In this document: piece after piece, positions 37,315 through 49,282 of the stretch
Numbering within the stretch: the stretch's first letter is position 1
How the letters are laid out: the number at the start of each line of letters is the position of its first letter
Assembly (NCBI RefSeq): GCF_030052815.1
Contig: NC_079493.1
Location: forward strand, 124,816,394-124,880,393
DNA: 64,000 nt
From: Hevea brasiliensis
Lineage: Eukaryota; Streptophyta; Magnoliopsida; Malpighiales; Euphorbiaceae
Direction: 5' to 3'
Program-made: the position numbers and the translations under genes
Notes under the pieces: model-generated
What the model saw: only the letters and a program-made list of their open reading frames with translations
Database searches by the model: none
Told to the model about the DNA's origin: nothing

Positions 37315-38803
37315 ATCCACGTGAATGGAGCTCACTTAATGTGAGAGTCCTGGTGCTCTGCTCAATAAATCATTCTTCAATTGAACGGCCAGTACATTGC
37401 TGCTTAAAGTACATGTGCTAATGCGCTAATCTTGTCTGACCGCATGTTCATTTTTCTCCTCTTTTCTTCTTACTACTAAGTTTCCTGGAAATGCAGAATG
37501 CAAGTGCTGAAATGTATGAAGAGAAATCATTTGGGTATAGCAGACTTGAATGCTTAGACGTTAGACCATTTGATTTCCTAATTGCCACTTTTCTAGAACT
37601 AGGTTTTGCAACACAGATGAAAATGAAACAAAAAGGAAAAAGGCGAAAAGTTAGTGTGGGTTGTGCAAGGTGAAGGTGAGGAAAATATTTATACTTATAT
37701 TGCAGGCTTAATCCCTCAATTTTCTGGAAAAACATCAATGGTTTAAGCCACTTACTTCGAGAGATACCAGACAACAAACAATTCCACCGAAGTAGCAGCT
37801 TAATGATGGACCACGCTGAGACCTGGAGGTACGTTCATGCTGAATATAACCAACCAGGGCCAATCGTAATGTTGTGCAGATAAACACGAAACCCATCAAA
37901 CCCAAATGAACAAAGTAGGCAGATTGCACTTCCATTAAGAAATTCTAGTAGACTTCGAGGGACAATCAATTCACACGAACAGGCAAGCACATAATAAACA
38001 CCAAGTATCATTAAGTCTCTCACCACAAAGGTAAATAAATTTACTTTCACACAAACTCATGATCAAACTGTTTATCATCCACTTTGCTTTAAACAGAAAA
38101 ATGCTATGCCTGCAATCTGTTTTAAGAACATGATCAATATGCCATGTAGTATCATACTATCATAAGCAATATATTGTTAGGCTATTCAGTGATGATCGTA
38201 TTCACCAGCAGACAGCATGAAGGGCTGCCCATTTCTGCAATGAGAACATGGCAAATTTAATGTTTAGCAGATGCCGTGACAAAAACTAATGCAGGTCAAA
38301 GATATTATGGCACCCAAAAACTAACAAGACAAATTATTTGCTGCTAGAATACTACCAAAAAAATAATAATTAAAAGACAAGAGGGCACACATAAATCATG
38401 ATGTAATATAAAATTTGCAGAAAGCGTGTAAATGTAATTGTAGATCACATACTTATGGCCATAATCATGTAGATCAATAAAGCCTCTATAAAGCATTGAG
38501 AATATAGAAATTTGCTTGTATCCAATGTAGTTTTGCTCCTTGTAAACCAAAGGGTCTCTCTTGCCCATCTCCAAATGGTCATTGGGAGCTTACCTAAAGA
38601 ACAAATCCTGTTAACCAGAGTGTCCCATGAACAAAAACTACAGTCCAGCTTGAAAGATGATTTAAGTCTTTATGACCATCTAGTCCCCAGTCAGAAGTCC
38701 TTTAAGTTCAGATGATTCTCCATGAACACAAGTAACTGACAGCAATGTAGAGAAACCCAGGAAAATAATGCAACAATTCTCAGAAACCGTAGAGGCAACT
38801 GGA
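37315..38803. other. 3' regions of convergent KASII and SEC22 genes
   Basis: This lies between two stop codons on opposite strands, so it should contain both 3' UTRs. No further protein or RNA gene is recognisable. Short minus-strand frames around 37735-38050 lack family features. Confidence 0.45.
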
Positions 38804-39643
38804 TCACCAGATCTTCGTTTTAACCCAGAAGAGGAGGAAAACAACTCCTAACACTATAGCAACAGGAGCCCACTTTCTAATTAAGGCCTGCAATCAAAGG
38901 GTGTAAAAAGCACATGATAAATAAATTTCAACTGTATGTACTTCATGCAATTATACGTGCAAGCAGTTACAGCAAATAGTAAATTCCAACCAAAGACATA
39001 GTTTATCTCCTGCAGGACACAAAGCAAGACTTAAAGAATGATCACCACCACCAAAGAAAGCAGACTTTATAAGAGCTTAGTCCATCCCATTGCAATAGCC
39101 ACTGTATCTAACTTAAAATTTTAGCACATGATCCATTTTAACCCAATTGGCTAGGATCCTTTCCAGTTACAGACCTATCCGTCACCACTGGATAAAGAAT
39201 GCATTCTTACATGCTAGTTCCAAGAAGGTAGCAAAAGGAAAGAGGCATAAATATTGAATTCCATTCCTTGTTTTGAAAATATTTTTAATGCATAAAAATG
39301 GCATTTGTACAACTTTTCTTTCTTTTCTTTTCTTTTTGGATAGGAAACAAGTTTCAACTTCAGAAGCACTCATGCAGCTCCTAAGACATTCACATATTAT
39401 AGCATAATGGCCAATAAACATAAAACAAGTTTCAAAAGTGCCAGTTGGAATACAAATGTAACATAACTGATAGATCAATGTAACCAACCTGCCTATTCAA
39501 ATCTCTTGCCTTGTCAGCATATATGCGAGATTCTGATGTTAACCGACTGGACATTTCACTGACCTCTGCATTATCATCAAATATGCAAAGTGCATTTTTT
39601 CAGCATATTTCACCAAATATGCATAGTACAAAAGGCATATTTC

Positions 39644-39678
<35 letters not shown>

Positions 39679-41387
39679 ACTGACACCATTATCTAACAGA
39701 ATTAGTAAAGAAATAAAATAAAATGATGTGCTTTCTGTTAATGTTCTCACGAAAATCCCAGGAAACAGCAACAGATGACCAAAATCAAATAACAAAGGAG
39801 GAAAAAAAAAAGGCCGGCTTAATTACAAATTTATTAGTAAAGAAAAGACTACAGAAGGATATCAAATAAAAATTCCCATAAGAAGTGATATATATGCATT
39901 CTAGCTTATACAACACAACCTTGACCCACAAATGGCGATTTGCATGCACTGACTGCAAAGACCAAAAGAGATGATGAAAGTCAAACAAAGAAGGTAATAC
40001 ATTAGAACTCAGCTTTAATATTTCCCATATCAAGACCTAACAATTCCAGAATTTACCAAAGGAATATGTCTGCATCAAATAATATTCTTTTAAAAGATAT
40101 TAAAACAAACAAATGTAAATAAAAGGAGATAGTTTTAAGGTTTCCACTGATAGAGAATGCCCTATTTGCAATTACAGTTATAAGTACCTTCGAATCTGCT
40201 GTCTGGAAAGTAAGGGTGTTTGCATTAACCAACAAGGTGTTTAAATTATTTTACCAGAATGTGAAAAAGCAATGTTAACCTATCTAACCAAGTTGTCATA
40301 TATATGTACTCATCAACTCATCAAATCTTACAATCATGTGTACATTTCAAAACATGCATGAACTTGTACTTAATTCAAGTTTTGATCTTCCTCACATTCT
40401 AATTATGATATCTAGCATTGTATTCTTTTGAGATCCACTTAAGCTAAAGAAGAACAATATAATATGCCAAAATCAAGTGACATTCAAAATAAAGGGGCAT
40501 ATCTTACGGTCTAGTTTTTCACCAACACCGAGTACTTCCTGCACATTGCGAGTCATTATTTGGTGAACTTCATAGAGTTCATCATTCAACTTTGCAATAT
40601 TCCGCTGAGTACGGGTGTCCTGGTACAATTTCTTTGTTTTCTCTATGAAAGTATCTTTAAAACATAAACATGAAAACAAAATCAAGCCTAGCAGAGGTAT
40701 AGAAAACAATGTCAACAAAATATTAAGCGTGAAGAACAAGTTCAATGAAACAAAAAGACCTACCAAATTTAATGAAGGCATATGGTCTAGCAGCTGTTTC
40801 AATCTGTGCCCCATTGACACGCTCAAATTCATTTTTCAGGTCTTCCAAATACTGAAATGCTAGCTTCTTAGGATAAGAACGATCACACATTGTGAGGTAA
40901 CAAACACGTCCTTCAATGATATAACTAAGTTCTAAAGTCAAGGGAAATGCTGACACAGATAAACATGCAGATATATATTTTAATAAGTTAACAAAAAGAA
41001 TGGAATAATTTTACAACACATGAACACAAGAACAGACAAATACACACACAATAACAAGATCAAATAAATAAATGAAGTTCAAAGCAAGGAACAAACTAGG
41101 TCAATTCAACAAAATCAAGTAGAAAAAGTGAAATTTAAGTTACGAGTCTATAATTTAAAAGGCAATCCCATGAATAAAATCCAGACATAAGCAGGATACT
41201 GGAAGACATAAGGACCAGTTTCAATGGACAACCTTGAAGGCTCATTTTGGCGTGTAGTGAGATTCTTAAACAAAGCCTTCACTTGTTGTTTGTATATTTC
41301 AATATCTTTCAAGTCACGGCCATCATCCAATCCCTCAGCTAGTGGAAGGCCATCAGTGACACGGGCAATCATTGTCAGCTTCACCAT
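38804..41387 (-). CDS. SEC22: SEC22 vesicle R-SNARE
   Basis: Coding exons on the minus strand: 41387-41200, 40924-40764, 40654-40508, 39565-39489, 38887-38804. They join in frame to 218 residues, the length I recall for Arabidopsis SEC22. The protein is a longin-type R-SNARE for ER-Golgi vesicle fusion. It shows an N-terminal longin domain (MVKLTMIARVTDGLPLAEG; YIIEGRVCYLTMCDRSYPKK), an R-SNARE helix (IAKLNDELYEVHQIMTRNVQ, with the zero-layer Arg in MTRNV) and a C-terminal membrane anchor (WAPVAIVLGVVFLLFW) ending KTKIW. A 5'-UTR intron is visible: acceptor before 41406 and donor after 42164, with a leader exon reaching about 42270. No defects were seen; one single-copy-like gene. Confidence 0.96.
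39648..39675. repeat. (AG)14 microsatellite
   Basis: Pure AG dinucleotides in the long SEC22 intron between its third and fourth coding exons. Confidence 0.9.
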
Positions 41388-41405
41388 TTTTACTTCCTAT
41401 CTTCC

Positions 41406-42270
41406 TCTGATGTACAAAACAAACTGCATTATGTCATACATAGAAAACCCAGATATATGAGATAGCAAACAAGCTGATTGTAATCCAACTGAACTCTTTC
41501 AAACTGATGATTTAGCAGGAACAAGATGTTTGTGGTTAATGCTTAAGCTTCTCTATAACTTTTTATTATCAAGAGTCACGTTGGAAATTGGAATTGACAA
41601 AAAAAAAATATTCGCAATAAGAGGCTACATTTTGACTGCACCAACAGCAAAAGGCTAAACTTTAAGAACATCACTAAATTGTCTCTTTAAGTCTAACAAA
41701 TATCCTATCCACTAAAATCTCTACAGTAACTTAGTTTGAAATTGACCCCAATTTCTCAAGCCTCCAGCTACAAAGCCAAAATTAATACACGAGAACAAAA
41801 AACCAAGTTCCCTTTTTTCTTCAATCAGCAAAATCAGAAAAAAAAAATTCAATCTTTTGTCATTTACCTAAAATGAAATACCAAAGCTTTCACGTTCTCT
41901 ACATACGACAATGATCCCAAAAGAACCCCAAGACAGAGACCCAGTTCTTGTTTTTGACAAAATTATTGAATTGAACCACGACTAATGCAAAATGAAACAA
42001 ACCACGAAAACAAGATACCTGAGATCTATCTCCATAAATGAAACACTAAACGATGAAATCATTTAACCACTTGTTTAGCAAATTTGCAAAATACCCTATT
42101 AAAAATCAATGTGTAACAAAAACACGTAATTATCCAATCACAAACGCTTATAATGAGAAGTACCTGACTATAGCATCTGGGATTCTGGTTTCGATGATGT
42201 AAGAGATCTGGGGAAGAGAAAAGGCTGATGGTGAAATCTATAAGCTGCAAAACAGAGATCGGAGAAAGAA
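41406..42270 (-). promoter_or_regulatory. SEC22 5' UTR with leader intron
   Basis: On the minus strand the leader exon ends ATAGTCAG before GTACTTCTC (donor 42163-42162). The acceptor ACATCAG (ending 41407) lies 19 bases before the start codon. Leader introns of this size often raise expression of plant housekeeping genes. The 5' end at about 42270 is estimated. Confidence 0.55.
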
Positions 42271-43344
42271 AAAAGAAACAAAAAATAAAGGGTTTCTTAT
42301 TATATTTTAAAAAATAAATGGAAGGAATTGTAAATTAAGATAATAAAAGCTTTGTTTCAAAAAAATAAATAAATAAAACCTTTCTGTTTGGGCCACTCTC
42401 AGCTACGTCCTGTCGTCCTCCGACAATTAAAGGTTCAAGGCAATGGTCGGTTTTTTTTTTTTTAATAATTTATATAATTTATATTTAATATTATATAATC
42501 TTTCCTTAATATATTTACAAATATAAATTAAATTTATAAACTCTATAAAAATTTTACTCCGATAAAAGTAAAACACACACTCTATATTTTATTCAGATAT
42601 TTTATTTCTCACCACTTTCATTTAATTTTTCAAAAAGATTTATTATGTGAAGAAATTTAATTTTTATGGTGCATAATCATCTTATCTGTCAATAAATTAA
42701 AAACACATACTTAAAATCATTATAAAATAATTTTTTAATTATAATCATAAATTTAACGGTTATACATAATAAAATTAATATATATATATAATCTAAAATT
42801 CTTCCATTAAAAATAGCACTAAAAAATAAATATTAACAATTAAGTATTTAATTCAAAACCCATTTTAAATCATTTTAAACGGTAAAATTTTTTCAATTTT
42901 TGCAGTCAAAGTATTCTTAATTAGCTTTCTCATATTAAAATTAAATCTTTTGTTAAATTATTTTAAGAATATATTTTTTATATCAAAATAATGTATTCAA
43001 TATAAATAAATTATTAAAAAAAATTTCATTATTTTATAAAATTTATTTTCAAATAGAAAAATTAAAATCATCAAAAAAAATAAATATTATAAGAGGCAGT
43101 AAAGATTTGAATTTTCGTTGGAAGAAGAAGAAGAAAGACCAAAGACCAGAAATTTGGAATTTGAAAAGCCACCAATTAGAAGTTAATCACACACACTCTC
43201 TCTCTTTCTTTTGCTTCCTCTCCATCTCAGTCTCTTTCCATGCAATTTCTGCTTTACCATTATCATGTTCATATCTGCAATTCACCAATTCATCTCATTC
43301 CTTCATTTTTTTGCCTAATTTTCCCGCCAAAGCTTCCTCTTCTC
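42271..43344. other. AT-rich spacer between SEC22 and the AlkB-like pseudogene
   Basis: Mostly A/T with no gene seen. It lies between divergent transcription starts and would originally have held both promoters. A CT-rich run at 43192-43215 resembles a plant leader sequence. Confidence 0.45.
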
Positions 43345-45738
43345 ATGAATAGCGGCCGAGCTCCTTCCTACGGCGGTTATTCCACTTCTAGAGGTTGACG
43401 GTCTCGGTCTGCCGGCCATTATTCTCATCGTAACCACCATGTATATAATCTCTCTCGTATTGAATTTTCTTGGTTTTAAATTTAATTCAATTTTGTTTTC
43501 TGATGATTAATTAGATACAGAAGCCTTTAGGGTTTCATTCAATTTTTCGTTCTTTTCTTGTAGTTGAAGATGTTTATTGCAATTGTGAAATAGAAATATC
43601 TGTTTATATTAATTGCTCTTTAAAGCTTGAAAAATCAGTGAAGCGACACTATCTGTATAGGTAGAAAGATTTAATCTGTTTATGCTTGCTTTTATTAAGT
43701 GTGAATTCTTGTGTTAATGACCCAGGTTGATGTTTTACCTATTTTTAGCAACTAGCATGTTTTTGATAAATTTGTAATTCTTATATTTTTAATTTGAGGT
43801 TATTGTTTGATGGACAAGTTCCCTGATGTCATTTTTTTGCCAACTAGAAGAATGGTGCAGATGGAGCTCCCTCTGATGGCCCCTTCAGCAGAAGGGATGG
43901 AATGTCACAAGGCAGAAGGGGGAGTAGGCAACACATTTCGCCTACTAGTATACTGGGCGGTCCAATCATAGGCCTAACGAAGTTTATCTACCTTCTGCCT
44001 TTAGGAGATGGAAATATGCATTCAGAAATGGCCCAATAGGATAAAAATGATTCAAATGCTAGTGGATGCGAATCAAAGCAAGTGGAGACATCTTTTGCAG
44101 CTTTAGCTTGCATTACAAGCAAAATCAGTCTCAGCCATCTCTGAGTTCTGGTGCTAAAGATCAGCCATCCCAACAACAATGTGCTCGGAGTAGTGAATGC
44201 AAGAATTTTTCTGGGCATTCAGAACATCATGCAGTGGAGGAGCCTTTTGACATTTTTCTGCCAAGGACTGGTACATCTGTGATGTTAAAATCTTCTTTGT
44301 TTGCAAGAAACAGAGACAAACGAAAAGAGATTAAGCGAGCTTTAGAATTACAAGGACATATATTAAAACCAGGGATGGTTATTCTAAAGGGTTACTTGTC
44401 TATAGATGATCAGGTATTGCTTGATGTTATCTTCGTATCTCTCTTTTAACAATTTTATTACCCCCTTGTATATCTTTCTTTTTTTTGGGTACATTTCTCT
44501 TTTGTTAATTTTCCTGTTGTTCCTGGTATTGTTTATTTATTTTTTGCTCTGATGTGATTCTAGGTTAAAATGGTAAAGCTATGCCGAGACCTTGTTAGGC
44601 CCAGGAGGTTTCTACCAACCCGGTTACCATGATGATGCAAAAATGCATTTTAGAATGATGTGTCTTGGTAGGAATTGGGACCCTAATACAAGTATGCACG
44701 GAGAACATCAGCCAATTGATGGTGCTAAACCACCCGAGATTCCTCAAGAATTTTGTAGCTTGGTTGACAAAGCTATGAAAGATTCCTGTGCTCTCATAGA
44801 AAGAAATTCTAAAGCAACTAGTGTAGAAGACATTCTTCCATGGATGTCACCAGACATCTGATTTGTAAATTTTTACTCAGCAAGTGGGCAGCTTGGTCTC
44901 CATCAGGTTTGAATGGGTGGAATTTTCCCCACATGTTAGAAACTGAAGTAGGGGATGTTTTTTGATGCTCTTTCTATTTATGCTTTCTTTTTTCGCAAGT
45001 TGGGGGTGGGGGGTTGGAGTTGGGACCTGGGATGTAGTGATTTTGTGGATTATTGTCCAGAATAACATGTAAGATTGAATTAGTTTATGTTGTGAATAGA
45101 GTTTCACATAATTTTTGTTAGAATCTTACTGTTCCAACTTTGATATTGTACAAGTCTGCTGAAAATAATGATGTGTTTGTATTTGTCTTGATATACTTCA
45201 CCTCAAATTTTTATTATTTCAATTGTTTGGATGTAAACTGAACTAGATTTTATCATTTATTGTGGAGAATAGAATTAAATAGTTTTGCAGACGTGATTGA
45301 ACTTGCATTTAGCATGACAAGAAATTTTTTAAAATTGTGTCATGCATCCCTTGTGCATTTAACTCAGTTGTGTTCTTGCTTTTCTTGATATTGATTGATA
45401 CACCTTTTGCCTCTGTCATTTAGTTAAAGACTTCCAAAATTCATGATTGATTACCCATGCAGGATAAAGACGAAAGTGAAGGAAGTCTTAAGAGATGATT
45501 ACCTGTTGTTTCATTTTCAATTGGAGATGAAGGAGAGTTCCTGTATTGTGACAATAGAGATGAAAAGAATGCAATGAAAGTTATACTGGAATCAGGAGAC
45601 GTCCTGATATTTGGTGGGAAGTCCAGACATATATTTCACGGCATACGCTCTGTTCATCCCAACGCTGTCCCTAGGTCTCTGCTTGAAGAAACAAATCTCC
45701 GTCCAGGCTGTTTAAATCTAACTTTCATACAGTATTGA
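43345..45738 (+). pseudogene. AlkB-like 2-oxoglutarate/Fe(II) dioxygenase, pseudogene
   Basis: The matching family is plant ALKBH1-type dioxygenases (AT3G14160-like from memory), which demethylate nucleic acids. Recognisable pieces in order: a Gly/Ser/Arg-rich N-terminus from ATG 43345, the segment LKPGMVILKGYLSIDDQ (exon ending 44411), GPGGFYQPGYHDDAK, LPWMSPDI, SASGQLGLHQ (exon end about 44907), then DKDESEGS after an acceptor at 45461, SGDVLIFGGKSRHIFHG and the C-terminus LNLTFIQY. Iron-ligand His and Asp (HQD split by the intron) and the distal His remain, but the Arg expected after RPG is Cys. Lesions: TGA at 43396-43398, frame losses around 43965-44110, a frameshift near 44598, TGA at 44859-44861 and TGA at 45494-45496. 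Introns are kept, so this is a decayed duplicate and not a retrocopy. Confidence 0.88.
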
Positions 45739-46437
45739 AAATCTTGGATATGCTTGAAGTTGTTTCTAGTGATTGTAAATAGATGCTAGACAGGTGGAAT
45801 AGGAGATACAGTGATTTGACATGCATATATTTCCCCTATCTTCAGGGAGCTCGTTTAAAGTTAATTTTTGCATAACATGAAATAGCCTGAGTGAGAAATC
45901 AATTGCTTGATTGTTCTATGATGATGATTTCCATATTTTGGAGCCATCTTTGATGGGATTACTTTTCTCCTCTGATTTTAGATATTTTCACCTGTGATTC
46001 TTTTAGATCTACTATTCAATGGTGGGTGGACTGCCATAGATCGGGAAGGCCACTTTCTGTTGGCATCTGGTAGGCCGTAGGCCTCATATTTTCCCAAATG
46101 GCCAGTGCTTTTCACTTCTAATTAACCACCTTTTTGGCAGCCTAACCTCCAACAGTCACTTAACCAAAGGTAAAGGTTGTGTAGTTCACCTCACCATAAC
46201 GCTGGATTTTGCTTCAAGAACAATGCAAGTAAAGCCATAAAGATCAACCACTTCCTCACCAACAAAGTGCCTCTCAAACGCAGTTGAGGTATACAAATCA
46301 GTTTGCAGCATTCTGCAACATCTATAACAACCAAATAAGTACAATTTTGCTGCTCAACTCATCATTTAAAAGGACTTGTTTCAGAAGGTTATAAACCAAG
46401 CTTTAGCTGTCTCAATTCAAAATGGCAGAAAGGACAG
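45739..46437. other. Spacer upstream of MIR164
   Basis: No protein gene seen. As it lies just upstream of the MIR164 hairpin, it is the likely place for the pri-miRNA promoter and 5' part. Confidence 0.45.
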
Positions 46438-46532
46438 GGGGCTAGCCATGCTGGAGAAGCAGGGCACATGCTAAATCTAGCAGCAAGAAGGCCTGAGAAC
46501 TTTGCATGTGCCCTTGTTCTCCAGCTTGGACT
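46438..46532 (+). ncRNA. MIR164: MIR164 microRNA precursor
   Basis: The 5' arm at 46452-46472 carries a 21-nt sequence beginning TGGAGAAGCAGGGCACATGC, the miR164 family. It is the variant with ACATGCT at the 3' end, seen as I recall in poplar-like members. The 3' arm at about 46503-46525 reads GCATGTGCCCTTGTTCTCCA and pairs with it, leaving two adjacent mismatches in mid-duplex. The stem extends outward (GCCATGC against GCTTGG). The loop is about 30 nt. miR164 guides AGO1 cleavage of NAC-family mRNAs (CUC1, CUC2, NAC1, ORE1), controlling organ boundaries, root branching and ageing. It lies between two pseudogenes, and the hairpin itself shows no decay. Confidence 0.94.
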
Positions 46533-46968
46533 CTACCTCTTATGAGCATAATAAAGTTCAAAAAATTGGGAGAGGGCATACCGCTGCAAGGTATGAATTC
46601 TAATTGATCTTCTGGTAAGTTGGTTACTAATGATGCTTATAGAGAGGATTTACAATTGAGGTAACTGTATTTGCTGTTAGAAGTGTATTGACTCATCTTC
46701 TGCATATCTTCATGCATTGAATGACGAAACCAATCTAGGAAGCTTTTATAAATCTCACTCTGTAGACCTTCAAATGGCCTCTTATTACATAAACACGTAA
46801 ATCCATACATAATTTGCATTTGTAAATATAATTGACCAAATTTGCATTATCGTTTGGCTCAATTTATCCTGGACCTGCATTCAATATTACTAATGAGTTA
46901 TTTTTGCGCAATGGAGAAACATGAAATTCAAACTTGAAAATACCCTTCCTGTATCAACCTCGATGAGA
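46533..46968. other. Spacer between MIR164 and the DUF936 pseudogene
   Basis: No gene seen. The proximal part is probably the 3' section of the pri-miR164 transcript. Confidence 0.4.
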
Positions 46969-47892
46969 TCAATTCTCTAGAGCTGATGCAGCTGAATCCA
47001 CATGAACAAGCAAACAAGCATTAACCTTTTGTTTCCACTGATCAACAGTCTCCAACAGTCCATTATTATTTTCGGAGCTCAAGTTGTTTCTTTGTTTATC
47101 TAACCACCACTCATTTGCATGCTTGATCTATGACAATGTGACAGCGATATGGTTGTTCTCCGGCTCCATTCTTCACCCAGCACTGTCCTTACCCTTCTTC
47201 TCCTGGATGGCAACACAAAACCAGGTTTCTAAGACTCCTTCCTAGAATTTCAAAAATCAACTTATTGTTTCATTCAAGATAGCCTCCCTTAGTTCTTTGA
47301 TTTCTTTTGCGCCATCTCCTTTAGCCCACTCCAACTTCTCGGTTGCACCTAACTCTGTTGAAGACTTTGGAGACTTCAATTTACCCTTAACATGACTTAG
47401 ACCTATCTTTTGCTATTTCTTTCTGCGTCTGGAAATGAAGGGTGAGTGGATATTTTAAGTAATTTATCTTTTAACGGGATTGTTACATTTGGTTGATCGA
47501 TTTAGCTGTTGCATTGTGAAGAACTTGGTACCCTCTTGTGAAGTAGAAGGGCAGAAATCTGCAAACGTGCTACAAAGAATATGAAAGTAGGGATGTTTAT
47601 AAGAAATGACATTAACATTACATTGAGTTGCTTAAATCATCAAGCCAAATGAACACACTGAAAAAAAAAATGGAAATGAACCTTTCCAGGCTTCAAGAGG
47701 CTTGAAGGCAGAAAGGTCCATGATTTAATGATATTTTGCAGATGTGCTCTTGGAAGGCACTGCAGTCAACTTGGCAGTGGATACAGCAACCTCTGGCTTT
47801 GATGAGTAGTTGGGCATGCCTGGAACGCTAAAGGCAATATCTGTCCGTTGATTGACATTTAAATCTCTGTAGAAAAGGATCAACATTTTTTA
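46969..47892 (-). pseudogene. DUF936 (CORD-type) protein, C-terminal pseudogene fragment
   Basis: The minus frame 47428-46969 keeps the C-terminal pattern of plant DUF936 proteins: [16 protein letters not shown], then FLKF, NNHIAVTLS, HANEW, and finally [18 protein letters not shown]. In-frame stops replace conserved residues: TGA 47257-47259 (a Trp position), TAG 47242-47244, a TGA near 47178, TAG near 47139 (a Gln position) and TGA 46969-46971. An upstream exon starting at 47569 shows FADFCPSTSQEGTKFFTMQQL, which fits the preceding DUF936 segment. A third stretch (about 47892-47725, PGMPNYSSKPEVAVSTAKL) may belong to it. The N-terminal half is missing. DUF936 members such as CORD1 organise cortical microtubules in xylem. 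Family call good, subfamily by memory. Confidence 0.7.
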
Positions 47893-48576
47893 TATTCTTA
47901 AAAGTTTTGAATTGCCATTGATCTTTACTGGACAAAAGGATTGATTATTTAGAATATTGCTAAATTAAATACTTTTTACCAGCCATTAATGCTTGAGATT
48001 TGAACCTGACTTCTAACGCAATATGAAACTGATTTTGGCACCTTCATAGGCTATAATTGAGCAGGTTGACATGGGTAATTCAATTTTGTCATATAATTAG
48101 TCAAACAATTACACAGAAATGTAATTACTATTTTTTTTTATAATAACTGAATTCAATTAAAAAAAAAAAACCGACCCATCTGAAGCAGGAATATGAATAT
48201 CTCAGCAAAGCAAGAATTGAATTGCCCATATAAATATTGTAAACTGCTTGTCGTTTGAGGAGAATTAATTCATTCACTTAAATTATCTTTACTTCTCTTA
48301 ATTAATGAATAACAGTCAATCAGTTCTATTTTTATTTTTCAAGATCAAAATACATAAAAAAAAGGGCAAAAAGTAATAATAAATATATAATTAATGATAT
48401 TCAAATTATAAAAGGAATTTTTTTTATGGAATCATATTGACATTATTATCAATTAACAAATCAAGAATCAAGAAATTATTCTAATTATGCTTTTAATTGT
48501 CTATAAATTAGAGGATTTGAATTTATAATTTCCAAAAAACAAAATTACTGATGGATCAACAAACCATACATATTAT
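47893..48576. other. AT-rich spacer upstream of the SPH gene
   Basis: No gene seen; it should hold the SPH promoter. A second TATA-like CTATAAATTA lies at 48501-48510. Confidence 0.45.
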
Positions 48577-48585
48577 CTATAAATA
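48577..48585 (+). promoter_or_regulatory. Probable TATA box of the SPH gene
   Basis: CTATAAATA, a consensus plant TATA box, sits 67 bp before ATG 48644. Transcription from about 48610 would exclude the upstream in-frame ATG at 48551 and so supports the downstream start. Confidence 0.6.
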
Positions 48586-48643
48586 CATGCAAGGAACTCT
48601 CCTAGGCTACAGTATCCTCAATATCCATCCATTTTTAAGAAGC

Positions 48644-49120
48644 ATGGTTCCAACCAGCTGGGCTCATTTGTCTCTCTTTTTAATCCTAGCAATAATAAGC
48701 TATAATCCAGTTCTTGCATGGCGACCCACACCCACGCTAACAGCAACAGATAGTAATACTGATGGGCTGTTATGCTTCAAATTCAGAGTTCATGTCATCA
48801 ATGGCCTGAGTAGCAATAACAATCCGTTATTGCTGCACTGCGAGTCCTTGGATGATGATCTTGGGAACCATACACTCTACGTGGGAGGGGATTTCAATTT
48901 TAAGTTCGGATTGAAAGTATTGGGAGGAAAAACAATATTCACTTGTGATTTTAAATGGGATTTGAAGCATCAGCATGTGTTTGTTTTCAGGGATAGTATA
49001 GAAGCCTCTACGTGCTGCGTTGGTGATGATAATTGCTATTGGCGAGCACAAGATGATGGGATCTATTTTAAAGTTGATGGCCAGCAGAATTGGGAGAAGC
49101 AATATGACTGGCTTCAATAG
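48644..49120 (+). CDS. S-protein homologue (SPH) family, small secreted protein
   Basis: 158 residues from ATG 48644, single exon. A hydrophobic signal peptide (about MVPTSWAHLSLFLILAIISY) is followed by the self-incompatibility S1 fold: VHVINGLSSNN, LLLHCESLDDDLG, YVGGDFNFKFG, TCDFKWD and CCVGDDNCYW. The cysteines expected to form disulphides are present. SPH proteins are secreted relatives of the Papaver stigma S determinant; most members outside poppy have unknown roles in cell-cell signalling. The frame is open upstream to ATG 48551, but those 31 extra residues would hide the signal peptide and lie upstream of the probable transcription start. No lesions are seen, although both neighbouring protein genes are decayed. 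Confidence 0.9.
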   Translation: MVPTSWAHLSLFLILAIISYNPVLAWRPTPTLTATDSNTDGLLCFKFRVHVINGLSSNNNPLLLHCESLDDDLGNHTLYVGGDFNFKFGLKVLGGKTIFTCDFKWDLKHQHVFVFRDSIEASTCCVGDDNCYWRAQDDGIYFKVDGQQNWEKQYDWLQ

Positions 49121-49202
49121 TTGCTACTTTTAGTTTAAAAAAAAGTGTTATTTTTAAAGAATGAAATAAATAATACTTTGTTAGAATAAAATTTATTATA
49201 GT

Positions 49203-49282
<80 letters not shown>

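Noticed and set aside
43107..43352. 81-codon ORF overlapping the AlkB-like start
   Set aside because: It is in the CT-rich leader in a different frame from the recognisable N-terminus and has no family features.
48551..48643. Upstream in-frame ATG as the SPH start
   Set aside because: It would place 31 polar residues before a clear signal peptide and lies upstream of the best TATA box.
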